This document shows positions 1 to 10,763 of a stretch of DNA of 64,000 nucleotides, one piece after another. This DNA comes from Bullera alba (Eukaryota; Basidiomycota; Tremellomycetes; Tremellales; Bulleraceae). Within the stretch, counting starts at the first letter, position 1. Every line of letters begins with the position of its first letter. A model generated the notes under the pieces. The model did not search any database. It saw only the letters and a list, made by a program, of their open reading frames with translations, and had not been told where the DNA came from. A program made the translations under genes and the position numbers. The DNA is taken from positions 1,680,523 to 1,744,522 of the forward strand of contig BCIX01000005.1 in NCBI GenBank assembly GCA_001600095.1, written 5' to 3'.

Positions 1-1057
1 TCTTCACATTCTACGAATCGCCAAAGTTCCTCATCAGCAGGGGTCAGTACGACGACGCTATCGAGGTTCTGCACAAGATTGCAAAGTTCAACAAAGCCCC
101 TCCACCTACCCTCACCGCCGACGACCTCCGGGCTGTCGATCACGCCGACGGAGTCTTTGATGCCGAGAGACCAAAGGCCCTGCACAGGAAGATGACGTTC
201 AAGGAGAAGGTCAAGCACGCTCTGCGACTGGACACCGCCAAGCACGTCATCCGAAACTTTGCTCACAGCTTCGGTCATCTCAAGCTGTTGGCAAAGAACA
301 AGTTGCAAATGTTCATCTTTGGCCTGCTCGCTATCGCCTACATGGGTGACTACTGGTGAGTACCATGTCTTCTGCCGCGATTAGCCGATCTTGACTGACG
401 ACTTTCCCAGGTCGTTCAACTTGGCCGGTTCCTTCCTCCCCCTCATTCTCCTCCGAAACAACGTCGATTCCGGCCAAGGCACAGTCACCGACACGTACAG
501 GCAGTACGTCTACATCTACCTACCTGGTATTTTGGGTGCCGTCATCGCTCTTTTCTCGGTTCAACTCCCTCTGGTCGGACGAAAATGGTCCCTGGTCTTC
601 TCGGCGTGAGTTTTCTTCGATGAACATCCTTCCAAGCATGCGCTGACCTCGGTCGACGTTTAATGCAAGGGATGAGTATGGCCCTTTACACCCAGGTCAC
701 AACTACCGCTGGCTACGTCGGGCTCAACGCGCTCGAGTACATCATGCAGACGGTGAGTCGGAGCGTCGAAACAGGCGAAAAGATGGATTTTTGGCTGACT
801 TGTTGGCTTTTCAGTACTTTAACGCGGTACTCTACGCTTCTGCGCCCGAACTCTTCGACACGACATACCGGGGCAGTGCCTCAGGTATGCTATCGTGCCT
901 TGGAAGAATCGCCGGAATCGTCGCTCCGTTCGCAGGACAGGATTTCCTCGCCGACCAGTCGTCCGGGATCCTATGGCTCGGAGCGGGTGGTATCTGGCTT
1001 TCAGCAGTCGTGCTTTGCTTCCTACCGGTGGAGATGAGGGATAGACAGATGTTCTAA
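1..1057 (+). CDS. MFS transporter, 3' part (5' end outside window)
   Basis: Predicted exons are <1-355, 411-605, 677-752 and 815-1057; the reading frame enters at base 3. The peptide opens with the cytoplasmic loop motif ESPKFLISRG, which follows TM6 in SVOP/metabolite:H+ symporter-type MFS proteins, and then shows hydrophobic segments matching TM7-TM12 (for example FIFGLLAIAYMGDYW and VYIYLPGILGAVIALF). It ends in ...PVEMRDRQMF and a stop. All three introns are 55-71 bp with GTGAGT donors. The role would be proton-coupled uptake or export of a small organic substrate at the plasma membrane; the substrate cannot be read from the sequence. The N-terminal half lies left of the window, so it is not known whether the gene is intact there. 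Family call is firm, subfamily call is tentative. Confidence 0.85.
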
Positions 1058-1199
1058 AGCTATACAATCGCTGGATATGCTATGCATCGGCAGATAGAGG
1101 TGTACGAGGCAGCTCATGGATCGATAGGGTATAGGATGATAGAGTGCCACACTCGCTGCCACTCGATCGCAATTGGCGATTTGCCACCAGGTGGCAAAT

Positions 1200-1210
1200 A
1201 TTTGATTCCG
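1200..1210 (-). other. Copy 1 of the dispersed ATTTGATTCCG word
   Basis: The plus strand reads ATTTGATTCCGCTC; it lies 150 bp downstream of the MFS stop codon, in the gene-free stretch. Confidence 0.7.
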
Positions 1211-3011
1211 CTCCACCGTACGAGCTGGACTTGCAACTCAGCCGTTGGCAGATCCGCTAACTTAGGCCTCGCTGAGCAGCTCCCGAGTCGTGATCGAGTG
1301 CATGGTGTGACATGCTCAGCTGGTCCATGTACCAAATGTACGAGGAGGCTGTACATCACTACATACGGCTGGACGAATCATATCCAGGTCTATTCGACAA
1401 GCGATCATCGGCAAGCTCGACGAAGACGTCGAAGAGAGCCTGAAGTTGGGTATGAGGTCGCGATCGATCGTCCCACCTCAATCTCTCAGATCACGTATGC
1501 TGGAAGTGATACCCCTCCCAGTGTCCCTCTCCGAAATCCTACTCTCACACTCTTATACTCGCTCGTTGGTTGTCCTGTGGCCGTTTCGACATCAAGACTG
1601 CCGACAACTGCGAATTGCCCTTGTCGCATCCGAAGTGGTGGAAACCATGAATGGTGTGTCAAGCTGATTGGTGACAGGTATTAGACGACCTGATATACAT
1701 GTCTGTCATTCACGCACCAAGCAGCGACCAAAGGAAGGAGGATTAGACGTACGATCAAGCACCAAGCTAGTCTGGTGATCTTCGACTCGGTACAGTGGTG
1801 CTGGTGAGTCTACGCCGTGATCATGGTGCATGACCCATAAGCATCGCGAGTAGCAGATTTGTTACCACCTATGCATAGCTCATGGCTGCTGCTGGGTCGT
1901 ACCTCTACGACATGGACGACAAGTGACCTCCTGTACCACTCTCTGCGACACAATTCGCTCTTCCGATCTAACCATCCTCTCCTCACATGGTTCGACCGAG
2001 AGAGCGAAGTATGTCAAACAGAGGTTGTGAGGATCACCTGCTTCCTCGATAGTATGGCCAGGTGTGGTCTGAATCTTGCCTAGGTTGCACTGAGGAAATC
2101 GGAGCCACCAGAAACTTCCCCGCAAAGCTGAATGATCGTCCTTCTCCGATCTGCCAAGTTTCCAGCAAACCATAACACCTCAAGATGGAACCTGAGGACA
2201 CCAAAAGCGAGAAACTGACAGCTGTCGAGCACACGGACGATAACCTATCGACTTCACCGGTCGCAGAGAGCCCCGACCCCAGTCACGGGGACTTTGCCGA
2301 TGATGGTCATGTCGATCGTACCGCTTGCAGTGGGAGGTCGAGACCAGTGCAGAAGGTCAGGGATTTGCCAGTGATTTGCGTGTAGTGAAACCCGGACCAC
2401 GGAAGGTGAAAGAGTGAATTGATGCCTGGTGTAGGTTGACCCCGGCGCTAGGGACATCGGTGCTAACCAGTCCGACAGGTTGAGGCGGGTAGACCTGTGT
2501 GTCCTCGGAGGAATTTGCGACGTTGAGAGCAGGACTTGGCACGACCGAGTCATCGGACAGGTAACCCGGCTTGCTTTGAGAGCTTTGAACTTGGCTGAGT
2601 GCTGCTCCTTTGGAGCTGCACCCGTCGGAGGTGACGCGGAGAGTCTCTTCCTAGCCAAATGGGCGAGGATAGTGGGTACCATAGCCGCTCACTTGGTGTA
2701 GATCAGGATCTTTGGGTGGTGGGCGGGGCCTTCTCCAAAGAACGGCACATTGCTCAGGTAGATTCGCTCTATCTCATCAGGTTTTGAAGCTTGGGAGGTA
2801 GAGGTCCTCGGAAGTCGCCCACGCCGTGAACTGCCCAGTGGGTGTCGAGCGACGACTGTCGAGCCTGCTGGTCGAGTCCATGAGCGATCTGGGGATCCAG
2901 GCCGGGTCCACAGAGTATCCTGTGACACTCTTGATCCTCCTCGTTGAGTTCCACGTCGAGCTGGGTATGGGTGAGAGTGAGCTCCACGTTGATGATTGGG
3001 AGTCCGAGATA

Positions 3012-3022
3012 CGGAATCAAAT
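3012..3022 (+). other. Copy 2 of the dispersed word, opposite orientation
   Basis: The plus strand reads CGGAATCAAAT. It is inside the gene-free stretch, within a minus-strand coding relic. Confidence 0.7.
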
Positions 3023-3810
3023 CGGTACGAGACCGCTTCACGTATAAACCCGCGAGCAAACGCCGGACTGGATCGAATACCGCTGCCCGGGCGGCCTTCC
3101 TGACGTGCTGAATGCCATCACTAATGGTGTCGGCCTCTTTGCCTGCTGGCAGGTGGATCTGGCTTTTGGGGTCGAAGGAGTCGTGGCTAGGGAGGATCTT
3201 GACGAGCACACCGTTGGGTGACAATGCCGGCTGACTGTCAGAGATATAGCCGCTTTGTGGATCCCTCCAGAGTGGACACTGCACACGTGCACGTTCGTGG
3301 TCTCACCTCCCGTTTGGTCCGGGTTAGAGACCCTCTGAGCAGCTCTGAGCCGTTGACCCCAGTTGTCGAGGTGAGCAGGTGATCGAACCAAGGTGTTACT
3401 CCAGACCTTCACCACCAGCGTCGCTGGTATGACCCAGCTCATACCCAATTGGTGCGAAGTTGACCATTGATTGGTGGAAACGGCTAGACCAATCTTCAAG
3501 GTATGAGCCTCGTCGATGATGATCTGGAGAAGTATCGGTCGTCGGCGAAAATGCCGGTAGGAACATGGACCGCTGGACAGGTTTGAGCGGCTGTAGCAAA
3601 GCTACCAGAAACGAATTCGGCACGTGACAATATGCACCTTCCGGAGGTGATCCACAGAGGAGACGAGAATGCCGTTGCTGGGTAGTCACCACAGAGGACG
3701 TAGATACTCTGACATCGTCAAACTAACAGTAGGGCAATGTTGTATGTCGCGAGAACCACCGCGAGCAGGCGTCCCCATTGTCATTGGTGTTCCTCTGATG
3801 TAGTTCCTAA

Positions 3811-3881
3811 CGATGAATAGTCCTATGGCGAACTCTCGACTCGAGCAGAACTATCGATGAATAGTCGTATGGCGAGCTCGA
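3811..3881 (+). repeat. direct repeat, about 26-bp copies 44 bp apart
   Basis: The word CGATGAATAGTCCTATGGCG at about 3811 recurs at about 3855 with one substitution (CCT to CGT), followed in both copies by A/G-CTC. The spacer is about 18 bp. Nothing else about the pair suggests function. Confidence 0.6.
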
Positions 3882-4859
3882 AAGTGATGTATCCGATACA
3901 GGGTCTCGTAACCCGGTGGATCTCATTTCGTACTAGCTGGGTCGAGATCGAAGAGCCATAGACCAGCACAGTCCTCGAGGCGATCTTCGCCTTTCTCCGG
4001 TTGTAGCACCACAAACGGCTGGGGAAACCAGCCACGCGACTGGATGCCCGTTCAAGACCTATCCGGCTCTCGACTGCTCTCGTGATCATCTTGACGGCCA
4101 CCGTAATCCACTGAGACCAATTCGATGAACGGGGTTGGTGTTGAATAGGGCCTCAGGGGAGTGTTGGTGCACCGAGTAGACGTCAGGTCATTGTCCTTGC
4201 TTTGGCTTTGCTATGGTAGAACCGAGTTTCCTTGAAGGAAGAGTACTCCAAGTGCGTCGTCGATCCTTTCCGAAACCATGTATCCCCTTATTGTACCGTA
4301 TCACATGGTCTCCGAGGATGAGAGGGTGGAAGGAACCGATCCTGACCTGGCAGGCCACAATGTTATATCGATCGGGCCGAGGGGTGAACCTGGCATCGAC
4401 GAGTTGCTCCCGTTTCGGTAGGTCGAGTACCAAGGCACATCATGAGGCAGCGAGGTAGACGAAAGCTAAGGTGAAGTGTTGAAGTTCGTCCCGGATGGAG
4501 AAAAGGCACCTCGTATTCCGCAAATCTAGACCCAATGAACTGGCATCGAAGGTATCACCATCCGAGGCGGTGTATCCTTCTACACGGTGCGCATCACCAT
4601 TGGCAAGACCAGAGACGTGTACCTGGTAGACTACTATATGGATCCCTCTCGAGCCGGAAGCGGTATGCGCTGAGGTTCGGTACTGCTACCACCTGTAAGG
4701 CGTTGGGGGAGTTCAACGGTGGAGTTTGACCGTCGTAACAGCGTGCAGTGATGGGAGGGCAGGCGGGGGAAGACCTGGTTGGGCTAGGTGCAAGTGCTTG
4801 ATAAAACTAATCGGATAGTCGACGAATCGCGGCGTTCTGGGGCAGACGATTGATTGAAT

Positions 4860-4923
4860 ACGTGAAGTCCTGGTCGTCCTCGATGCAGGGTCTCCAATAA
4901 GCACGTGAAGTCCTCGTCGTCCT
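4860..4923 (+). repeat. 21-bp direct repeat 43 bp apart
   Basis: ACGTGAAGTCCTGGTCGTCC at 4860 is repeated at 4903 with a single change (TGG to TCG). It is located in the gene-free stretch and has almost the same offset (43 bp) as the pair at 3811/3855 (44 bp). Confidence 0.6.
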
Positions 4924-5764
4924 TGTTGGTGAGCAGTTGTCATAGCAACCATCTGTCCGTCTCGACCATCCTCCGCCACAGTCGGGTTCTGCGAAGGTCG
5001 TCGGCATGTTCCCACGATGCTGAGAGGTCCTGCTGCTGACCTGTCGGGGTCTCCATCATCCGGATCGAGTGCTGAGTTGTAGCAGGCAAAGCTCTGCTCC
5101 AAGTGGACCAATACAGTCGCCGGAGCACCCAGGAGATCCGATACGATAGGTTGGGATCTGTCGGACCAGGAGGTGGGAGCGAAAGCCGATTGCAGATCGC
5201 TCCATAGCTCCACTGACTCGCGAGATCGTGGGGTTGCAAGGCGTTCATCCTGTGGCGATGGCGGACGTAGGAACAGTTGCGGACACTAGGTCGAGCTTCA
5301 ACACCGTCTGCTGTTCGATTCGCCTAGTGAAGATGCTGGTGAGGCTCCTCGTGCCGCGTTGTCGAATTCACATCGGAGTTCTCGAGCAGCTTTCGGCGAA
5401 GGTGCAATCGAGAACGGCACGAATTCAATCTACTCAGGGATGGAACTGTCCCTCGGAACATCCGGTGGGCTGGAGCTTGGTGACGCCAGAGGACATTTGA
5501 GCGGAAATGGCACTGGCGAGCTTGAATTGGTGGGCTCCGAGTCCTCTGGCACTGAGCTCGAAGATCCGATGGAAGTCTGGATCGCGGGAGGTGACGACGT
5601 TTGCACTCGGCGAGTTCATCTTGGGATGAGGAAAGGTCGATCAAGGATGAAGAGGCCGAGCGTCGAACAAGGTGGATGAAGTTGATGTGACCGGCAATGT
5701 TGGCCAACACGCCATTCGCCGTCGTTGTTGCTGTCACGATAGACTCGACCTTCACTACCCCCTT

Positions 5765-5784
5765 CGAATCGTATCGAATCGTAT
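5765..5784 (+). repeat. perfect 10-bp tandem duplication
   Basis: CGAATCGTAT occurs twice head to tail with no mismatch, and the flank continues CG. It is one of the set of micro-duplications with an offset of exactly 10 bp seen through the intergenic DNA of this window. Confidence 0.85.
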
Positions 5785-6854
5785 CGCGCCGAAACTGATT
5801 GCTTCCTTTATGAGACGTTCCGCTCCGGGTACCAGACCCTACTGACACGTCCCCTTTGGCTCCGGTTCTCCCTGGACATCGGCCTCGCCATCATCGATCT
5901 CCTTCAGCATCCCCGAGCTCCAGGATCCATCGAAGGGCCGGATAGGTCATGTTGTACAGCCAGTGTTCGAATTCTGACCATGGCATGGGAATCGGGAGGC
6001 TCGGCTGTTCCGTGACTCGCATGGTATCGCAAAGGTGTATTTGCGGTGAAGTAGAGGGAATTGAGTACATTCGCCACACTTGGACCTGTAGTACGGGAAC
6101 ACCAGAACTCCTGCGTGTCACCTATAGGACGATTGGGATAGCGCATATCGAAGCGGATTGGGGATTGAAGGACTTGTGGCCGAGCGATAACGAGGGAGAA
6201 GGCGATATGTGTGTATGGAGACTTCCTCGAGGTGCCGGATTACCATGAAACAGCCGGACTCATCGAGCACCAGAAGAAGAGCAGTCGCAAAGCAGACGCC
6301 GCCATCTACATCACCAATATGCGAGGCCTCTTGGCAAGAAGGCGAAGGAGGCGAAGGTAAGGCGAAGCGGGATATCGAGGTATCGGAGGATGTGCCGGCG
6401 TGGAATCGGTAAAAGGAATCACTCACCGGTCAATCCTTCAGATCTCTCGCTCGCTTCTTCCCCATCTCAATCCGCGACTTCCCAATTCTTCATCCCATCT
6501 GCTGGTCCTCCACATCTCCGCTAGGGCTACTATGGTGGTAGGAATCGAGGCTGATGTCTTGTTCGCCAGGTGTAGCCAGGATCTGGGAGATCGGATTGAC
6601 GACGATGCGATGTAGCGTTCCGAGAGTGGTGTTTCGAGTCGAAATTCCCAGTCGAGGGATCCAAGGATCTTGTCGATTGTCGGTGGCTTGACGGTCGATA
6701 AAATTGGAAGGGTGGGTCTAGATCACAAGTTGAGTATCCGAGATTCAAAGCAGATCAATGTCACCCAAAGGAGTGAGCTGGAAACTCATGAAGAACTCGT
6801 CGTGGAGCTATTGGCTCGATTAGACAGGAACTCGAGACCTCGTCGGCGAATAAC

Positions 6855-6865
6855 ATTTGATTCCG
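6855..6865 (-). other. Copy 3 of the dispersed ATTTGATTCCG word
   Basis: The plus strand reads ATTTGATTCCGCTC, about 415 bp upstream of the GH63-like start. Confidence 0.7.
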
Positions 6866-7279
6866 CTCTCCGTGATTGGCGGGGAGGGCGCAAGAAAGGT
6901 TCTCACGGTGTTGTCTCCGCACTGCACATTACCCGGAAGTTCCGGATCTCCAAGTGTCCAGCCGTCACTGCAGCTGATCTCACATCCCGACCGGATCACT
7001 TCGGATGACTATACGACGCTTCTCGGACGGCTGATATGTCTGTCACCACACTGGCAGATCGATCTGCGGTCCGATACGGCTCAGCAAGGCTGCGAAAGCT
7101 AGCCTAGTGCTTCGACGGTAGTGCAACTCGCCGAATACCCCCCGGCCAGGTCGGCCCGACTTGCCTCGTCAGCTAGGCCCAGGACTCTATATCTTACGCT
7201 TCCATCGCCATGAGTAGACTCGCCATCCATCCTTGTGACGTTGAAGAGATACCTAGACATTGGTGGATACCTCATCGAC

Positions 7280-9120
7280 ATGTCTCTCAGCATCGACCCC
7301 AGCATCATCCCCTGGTCGTATCGCGGCTCCTACGTCTGTCTAGCGACTCGAGCCGGTGATGGCGGAAGTTTGACCCCTTCGAATGACATCTACCTCGTCT
7401 CCCACAACTACGGCTTCGGCCTACCCCTCTTCGCCCTCAGACCCACCATCAACGAGGCCCTTCCTCCCCCGTCTGGCTTCCACACCTCCCCCTCACCAAC
7501 TACGTACGACGCCGAGCCTAGTGAATTGCGCTGGAAGCTCGGGGAGGAGGTAGTAGCAAGAGCCACCTTCCAAGATGCCAGAATACTCAGGCTAAAGGGC
7601 AGCAAACCCCTCTCATTCGATACGCAGGGTGATTTGAAAGTGGACCATTGGCGATGTTGGATGTTCAAAGTGCCCAAGGAGGATGAAGCGAGTTTGGACA
7701 CTGTCGAGTTTACGGCGTTGCCCAATGTCGCCCTGCGGTTCGTCGCTCTCAAGGGCCAGCTGGAGCTGGAGAATGGTGCACCTTATGGAGCCAACTTCAA
7801 GGATCTCAGCAAACGAATCACAATACTGCCCGTGGACGGAGAGTGGGAGTTGGCTATCGTGGAGAGGGAGACCGAGAGTCGAGGAGGGTCTATCCCGGAG
7901 GGAACTTTCGAAGCAGCGAGGAATCACATGGCAGCAAACTTCAATTCCTATGCTCAGTCCATGTGCCCACTCGACTCCACTGCTACAGATCAACTCGCCG
8001 CATATGTCATGTGGACGTCGACAGTCAGAGCGTCTGGGTTCATACGGAAAGAAGCGGTGTTGATGTCGAAATTGTGGATGAACAAGGTGGGTCACAGAAG
8101 TCTAGAATGTCACTAATCCCTCAGGTATGGTCATGGGACAACTGCTTCAACGGACTGGCCTTGGCATCGGCATCCCTCGACTCTGCTCTCGATCAAATCC
8201 TACTCCCCTTCGACCATATCACCGCCGAAGGGAGATTGCCAGACTCGCTCACCCGCTCCGAGGTCTTGTACGACTTTACCAAACCGCCAATCTACGGATG
8301 GACCATGTTCAACTTGCTCCAACAGCTCGATCCAGCCTCGTCCACCCCATCGTTCCACCTCATCCCTCGTACGCGACTAGGAGAGGTCTACACCAAAGTC
8401 GCCCTCTTCACCACGTTCTGGTACACCCATCGCAAGACGAAACACTCTTCACTGCCATACTACTCCCACGGCAACGATAGTGGATGGGACAATGCGACTT
8501 GTTTCGATCACCAGACCACCTGTGTATCCCCCGATCTCGCCGCATTCCTGGTTGTACAATGCGACTTCCTAGCCCAGACCGCTGCATACCTCTCCCTCTC
8601 CGGATCTCGATGGGCCAAACAGCGAGACGATACGCTCAAGGCGCTCGTAGAGGAGTTGTGGGATGATGTCAACGGAGAGTTCCTCTTCAAAGACGCCTAC
8701 GACGGCCGGACATGGAGGTCAACCTCGCTTCTTAGACTGATTCCCCTAGTCGCAGCGACCTACCTCCCTGCGTCAATGGTGGGCGCTATGGTGAATGATC
8801 TGGATCAACATCTCACTCCTATGGGCCTAGCGACCGAGCCGGTTTCGTCATCGTTATACGAACCAGACGGCTATTGGCGGGGTCCGATCTGGGCACCACC
8901 GACCCTTTTGATCCAATGGGGTCTTCGCCAGCGCGGGCATCATGACCGTGCCGACGCCATCTCCGATAGGTACGTGGCCTTATGCGAGAAGAACGGCTTT
9001 GCCGAGAATTACAATGCGGAGAGCGGTGGAGGAAATCGGGACCTTTCGTACACTTGGTCGGCATCAGTTTACCTCATCTTGCGGAAGGAGCAGAGGTCAG
9101 AGCCGGCAGAAGAGGTTTAA
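7280..9120 (+). CDS. GH63-like six-hairpin glycosidase, cytosolic
   Basis: Exons 7280-8086 and 8125-9120 (38-bp intron, GTGGGT..CAG) give 600 aa. The start at 7280 (MSLSIDPS) is preferred to the in-frame ATG at 7235, because homology-like sequence (PWSYRGSYVCLATRAG) begins directly after it. The C-terminal half has features of the (alpha/alpha)6 clan that includes GH63/YgjK-type enzymes: VWSWDNCFNGLALAS, a DGRLPD-like EGRLPDSL, PPIYGWTMFNLL, DSGWDNATCFDH, YWRGPIWAPP, and the terminal NYNAESG...YTWSAS. The N-terminal 250 residues would form the beta-sandwich domain. No signal peptide or ER anchor is visible, so this is unlikely to be the ER mannosyl-oligosaccharide glucosidase; a cytosolic role on a glucosylated metabolite is an inference. 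The substrate is unknown. Confidence 0.8.
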
Positions 9121-9141
9121 CCTGATAGGAGCATGCATAGC

Positions 9142-9430
9142 ATGTACCGAGATGTACCGAGATGCACCGTCTCCAGTTGTCTCAAGAGTAATGAGTCCCT
9201 GTACAGGTGATACAGGGTGATACCATTCACAGACAGGCACCGAAATGACACCGTGCAACTCGGCCTTCAGATTTTCGATTCTCCCCCCGAGACTCGTGGA
9301 CGTCTGTGGACCTCCGTGGACGAGTCACCCGAAATCAGGGTCGGCTACTCCGCTCAATGGCTCGGCACAGCATCGAAACTCTACAGTGCGGTATGAGCTG
9401 GGATCTGCTGGGATGAGGTGGTATGAGGTG
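9142..9430 (+). repeat. cluster of 10-bp-offset micro-duplications
   Basis: ATGTACCGAG is tandem at 9142-9161, with a third degenerate copy to 9169. GGTGATAC is at 9206 and 9216. GTGGAC starts at 9296, 9306 and 9316. GCTGGGAT is at 9397 and 9407. ATGAGGTG is at 9413 and 9423. The words differ but every offset is 10 bp. Confidence 0.8.
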
Positions 9431-9513
9431 CGTACGGAGCCACGCTGCTCGAGTCGAGATTGAGTTCAGAAGTTCAGAGAACCTGAGCTGCTGGACACAA
9501 CTTCGTACGTTAT

Positions 9514-9766
9514 GGCCTAAGGAGGCCTAAGGCCTTGAATGGCCTGTGAGGCCCTGTCCGTGTGTGGCCTGCGCTGTGCATCACTAAGCCTCAATACGCT
9601 ATGCATAGATATGTACCGGCAGATTGAGACATCCATGCAGTAAGAGGCAGTAATTCACGAGCCTGTACGAGATTGTAGGAGGAGATAGCATGAGAGAGTA
9701 TGAGCTAACAGCAGCTTTGTGAGACTGGTACTGACTGGTACGAGCAGCTAGCAGCTGCTAGCAGGT
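9514..9766 (+). repeat. cluster of 10-bp-offset micro-duplications
   Basis: GGCCTAAGG is at 9514 and 9524, and further GGCCT words are at 9531 and 9541. GCAGTAA is at 9638 and 9648. ACGAG is at 9657 and 9667, with 8 of 10 bases shared over the unit. GACTGGTAC is at 9723 and 9733. GCTAGCAG is at 9747 and 9757. All offsets are 10 bp and the repeated words are unrelated to each other. Confidence 0.8.
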
Positions 9767-10115
9767 ACGAGGTAGCAATCCCTCAGCAGTGTCCCTGCCT
9801 TTCCTGCGACATCCAGGTCCAACCTCCACCTCGGCAACTTGCCCAAAGATCAGGTCCTTCATCAGCGGCCTCCAGCGCTCCAGCTCCGGAGCAGACCAGC
9901 TGCTGAGTAGTGCTGCGTGGTCTCCCATGATCTGTGGTGCTGAGCGGCGCGCCGTTCGACTCGGAGTATCCTGTGGTATCCTGAACGCCAACCGAAGATT
10001 GCCCTGAACATGTGGTCGCCTTCCGGTCAAGGTTAAGCGTATAGACGGCAATCTTGCCGGTCGGTATCATAATTGCAGGACGGATGTCTCGCTCGGCCCA
10101 GGTCCGCAGTGCCTT

Positions 10116-10150
10116 GAATGCTCGAATGCTCTCGAATGCTGATGAATGCT
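10116..10150 (+). repeat. GAATGCT repeat, offsets 8, 10, 10
   Basis: GAATGCT occurs at 10116, 10124, 10134 and 10144. CTCGAATGCT is an exact tandem 10-mer at 10121-10140, followed by a third copy with two changes. Confidence 0.8.
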
Positions 10151-10763
10151 CAAGATGCCTGAAGCCTTCTTCGGGCAGGCCCGGAGAGGTCCACACTGGT
10201 CTACATGGGTGTAAATCGGTATCAGGGCATAGACATCTAGGATAAGAGCGCCACGCGGACATCTCCCAAGCACTAGCTGTTCGCTGAGACACGATTGCGC
10301 CGTAGATGACCGCCGAGTGCTGAAGCTCTCCAAGAGCCGCTCACCAAGGCTGAGCGATTGTGACCTGTCTGTGTAACTGATTCAAGTTGTCATTCATCTC
10401 CTGACGGATATCGATTCTGGGGTCCACAAATGAAGTCTCACTCTACCAAGCCGAGCTAAGTCGAGACAGGTGTCGAGAGTGAAGCATGGGTCATAGATGT
10501 AGACCTGGGTCACTAGCCCTATCCTCCACCTCGCTCTACTCTTTCCCATGACTCCGCTTTCTCCGCCTCTCCTTGTCATCCATCGACGTCGTCCTCTTGG
10601 ATGACTCGCCTCGGTACCGATAGACCCTGCCCAGCGCCAATGCGTCGTTTTTGGGGTGCAATGTCAAGTCACTGCCAGTCGCAGAAGCGGCATATATGAC
10701 TGGAAGTGATGAGCTGAATCCCCAACTCTTCCACCCACCTTCATTCCTCGTCTTCCCCCCAAA

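Larger units (their letters stand above)
1058..7279. other. 6.2 kb without an intact gene; coding relics
   Basis: No open frame here continues across plausible splice sites into a recognisable protein. Several stretches look protein-coding but change frame or stop. On the minus strand about 3284-2700 a frame reads ...NEEDQECHRILCGPGLDP... and continues one frame over as IERIYLSNVPFFGEGPAHHP. On the plus strand 4274-4396 reads ...DLAGHNVISIGPRGEPGID ELLPFR then stops, and 4545-4665 reads GIEGITIRGGVSFYTVRITI ... and stops. 2185-2385 has the look of a hydrophilic N-terminus (MEPEDTKSEKL). I cannot assign a family. The stretch also carries three of the five copies of the ATTTGATTCCG word and several local duplications. 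It reads as decayed genes, but an unannotated non-coding transcript cannot be excluded. Confidence 0.5.
9121..10763. other. intergenic, dense in 10-bp-offset duplications
   Basis: No gene is supported. From 9142 to about 9766 and again at 10116-10150 the DNA is full of short words repeated at an offset of 10 bp, listed as separate repeat features. A minus-strand frame near 10150-10010 (FKALRTWAERDIRPAIMIPT) looks weakly coding but has no recognisable continuation. The last 100-200 bases before 10764 would be the promoter and 5' UTR of the next gene; they contain no clear TATA box. Confidence 0.6.

Noticed and set aside
1082..1684. 200-codon plus-strand frame after the MFS gene
   Set aside because: The composition is not protein-like (many Cys, Arg and Thr without pattern), there is no motif and overlapping minus-strand frames are equally open. 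Treated as non-coding.
9783..10292. 169-codon minus-strand frame
   Set aside because: A short stretch looks coding, but the frame crosses the GAATGCT micro-repeats, has no homology I can name and no splice continuation.
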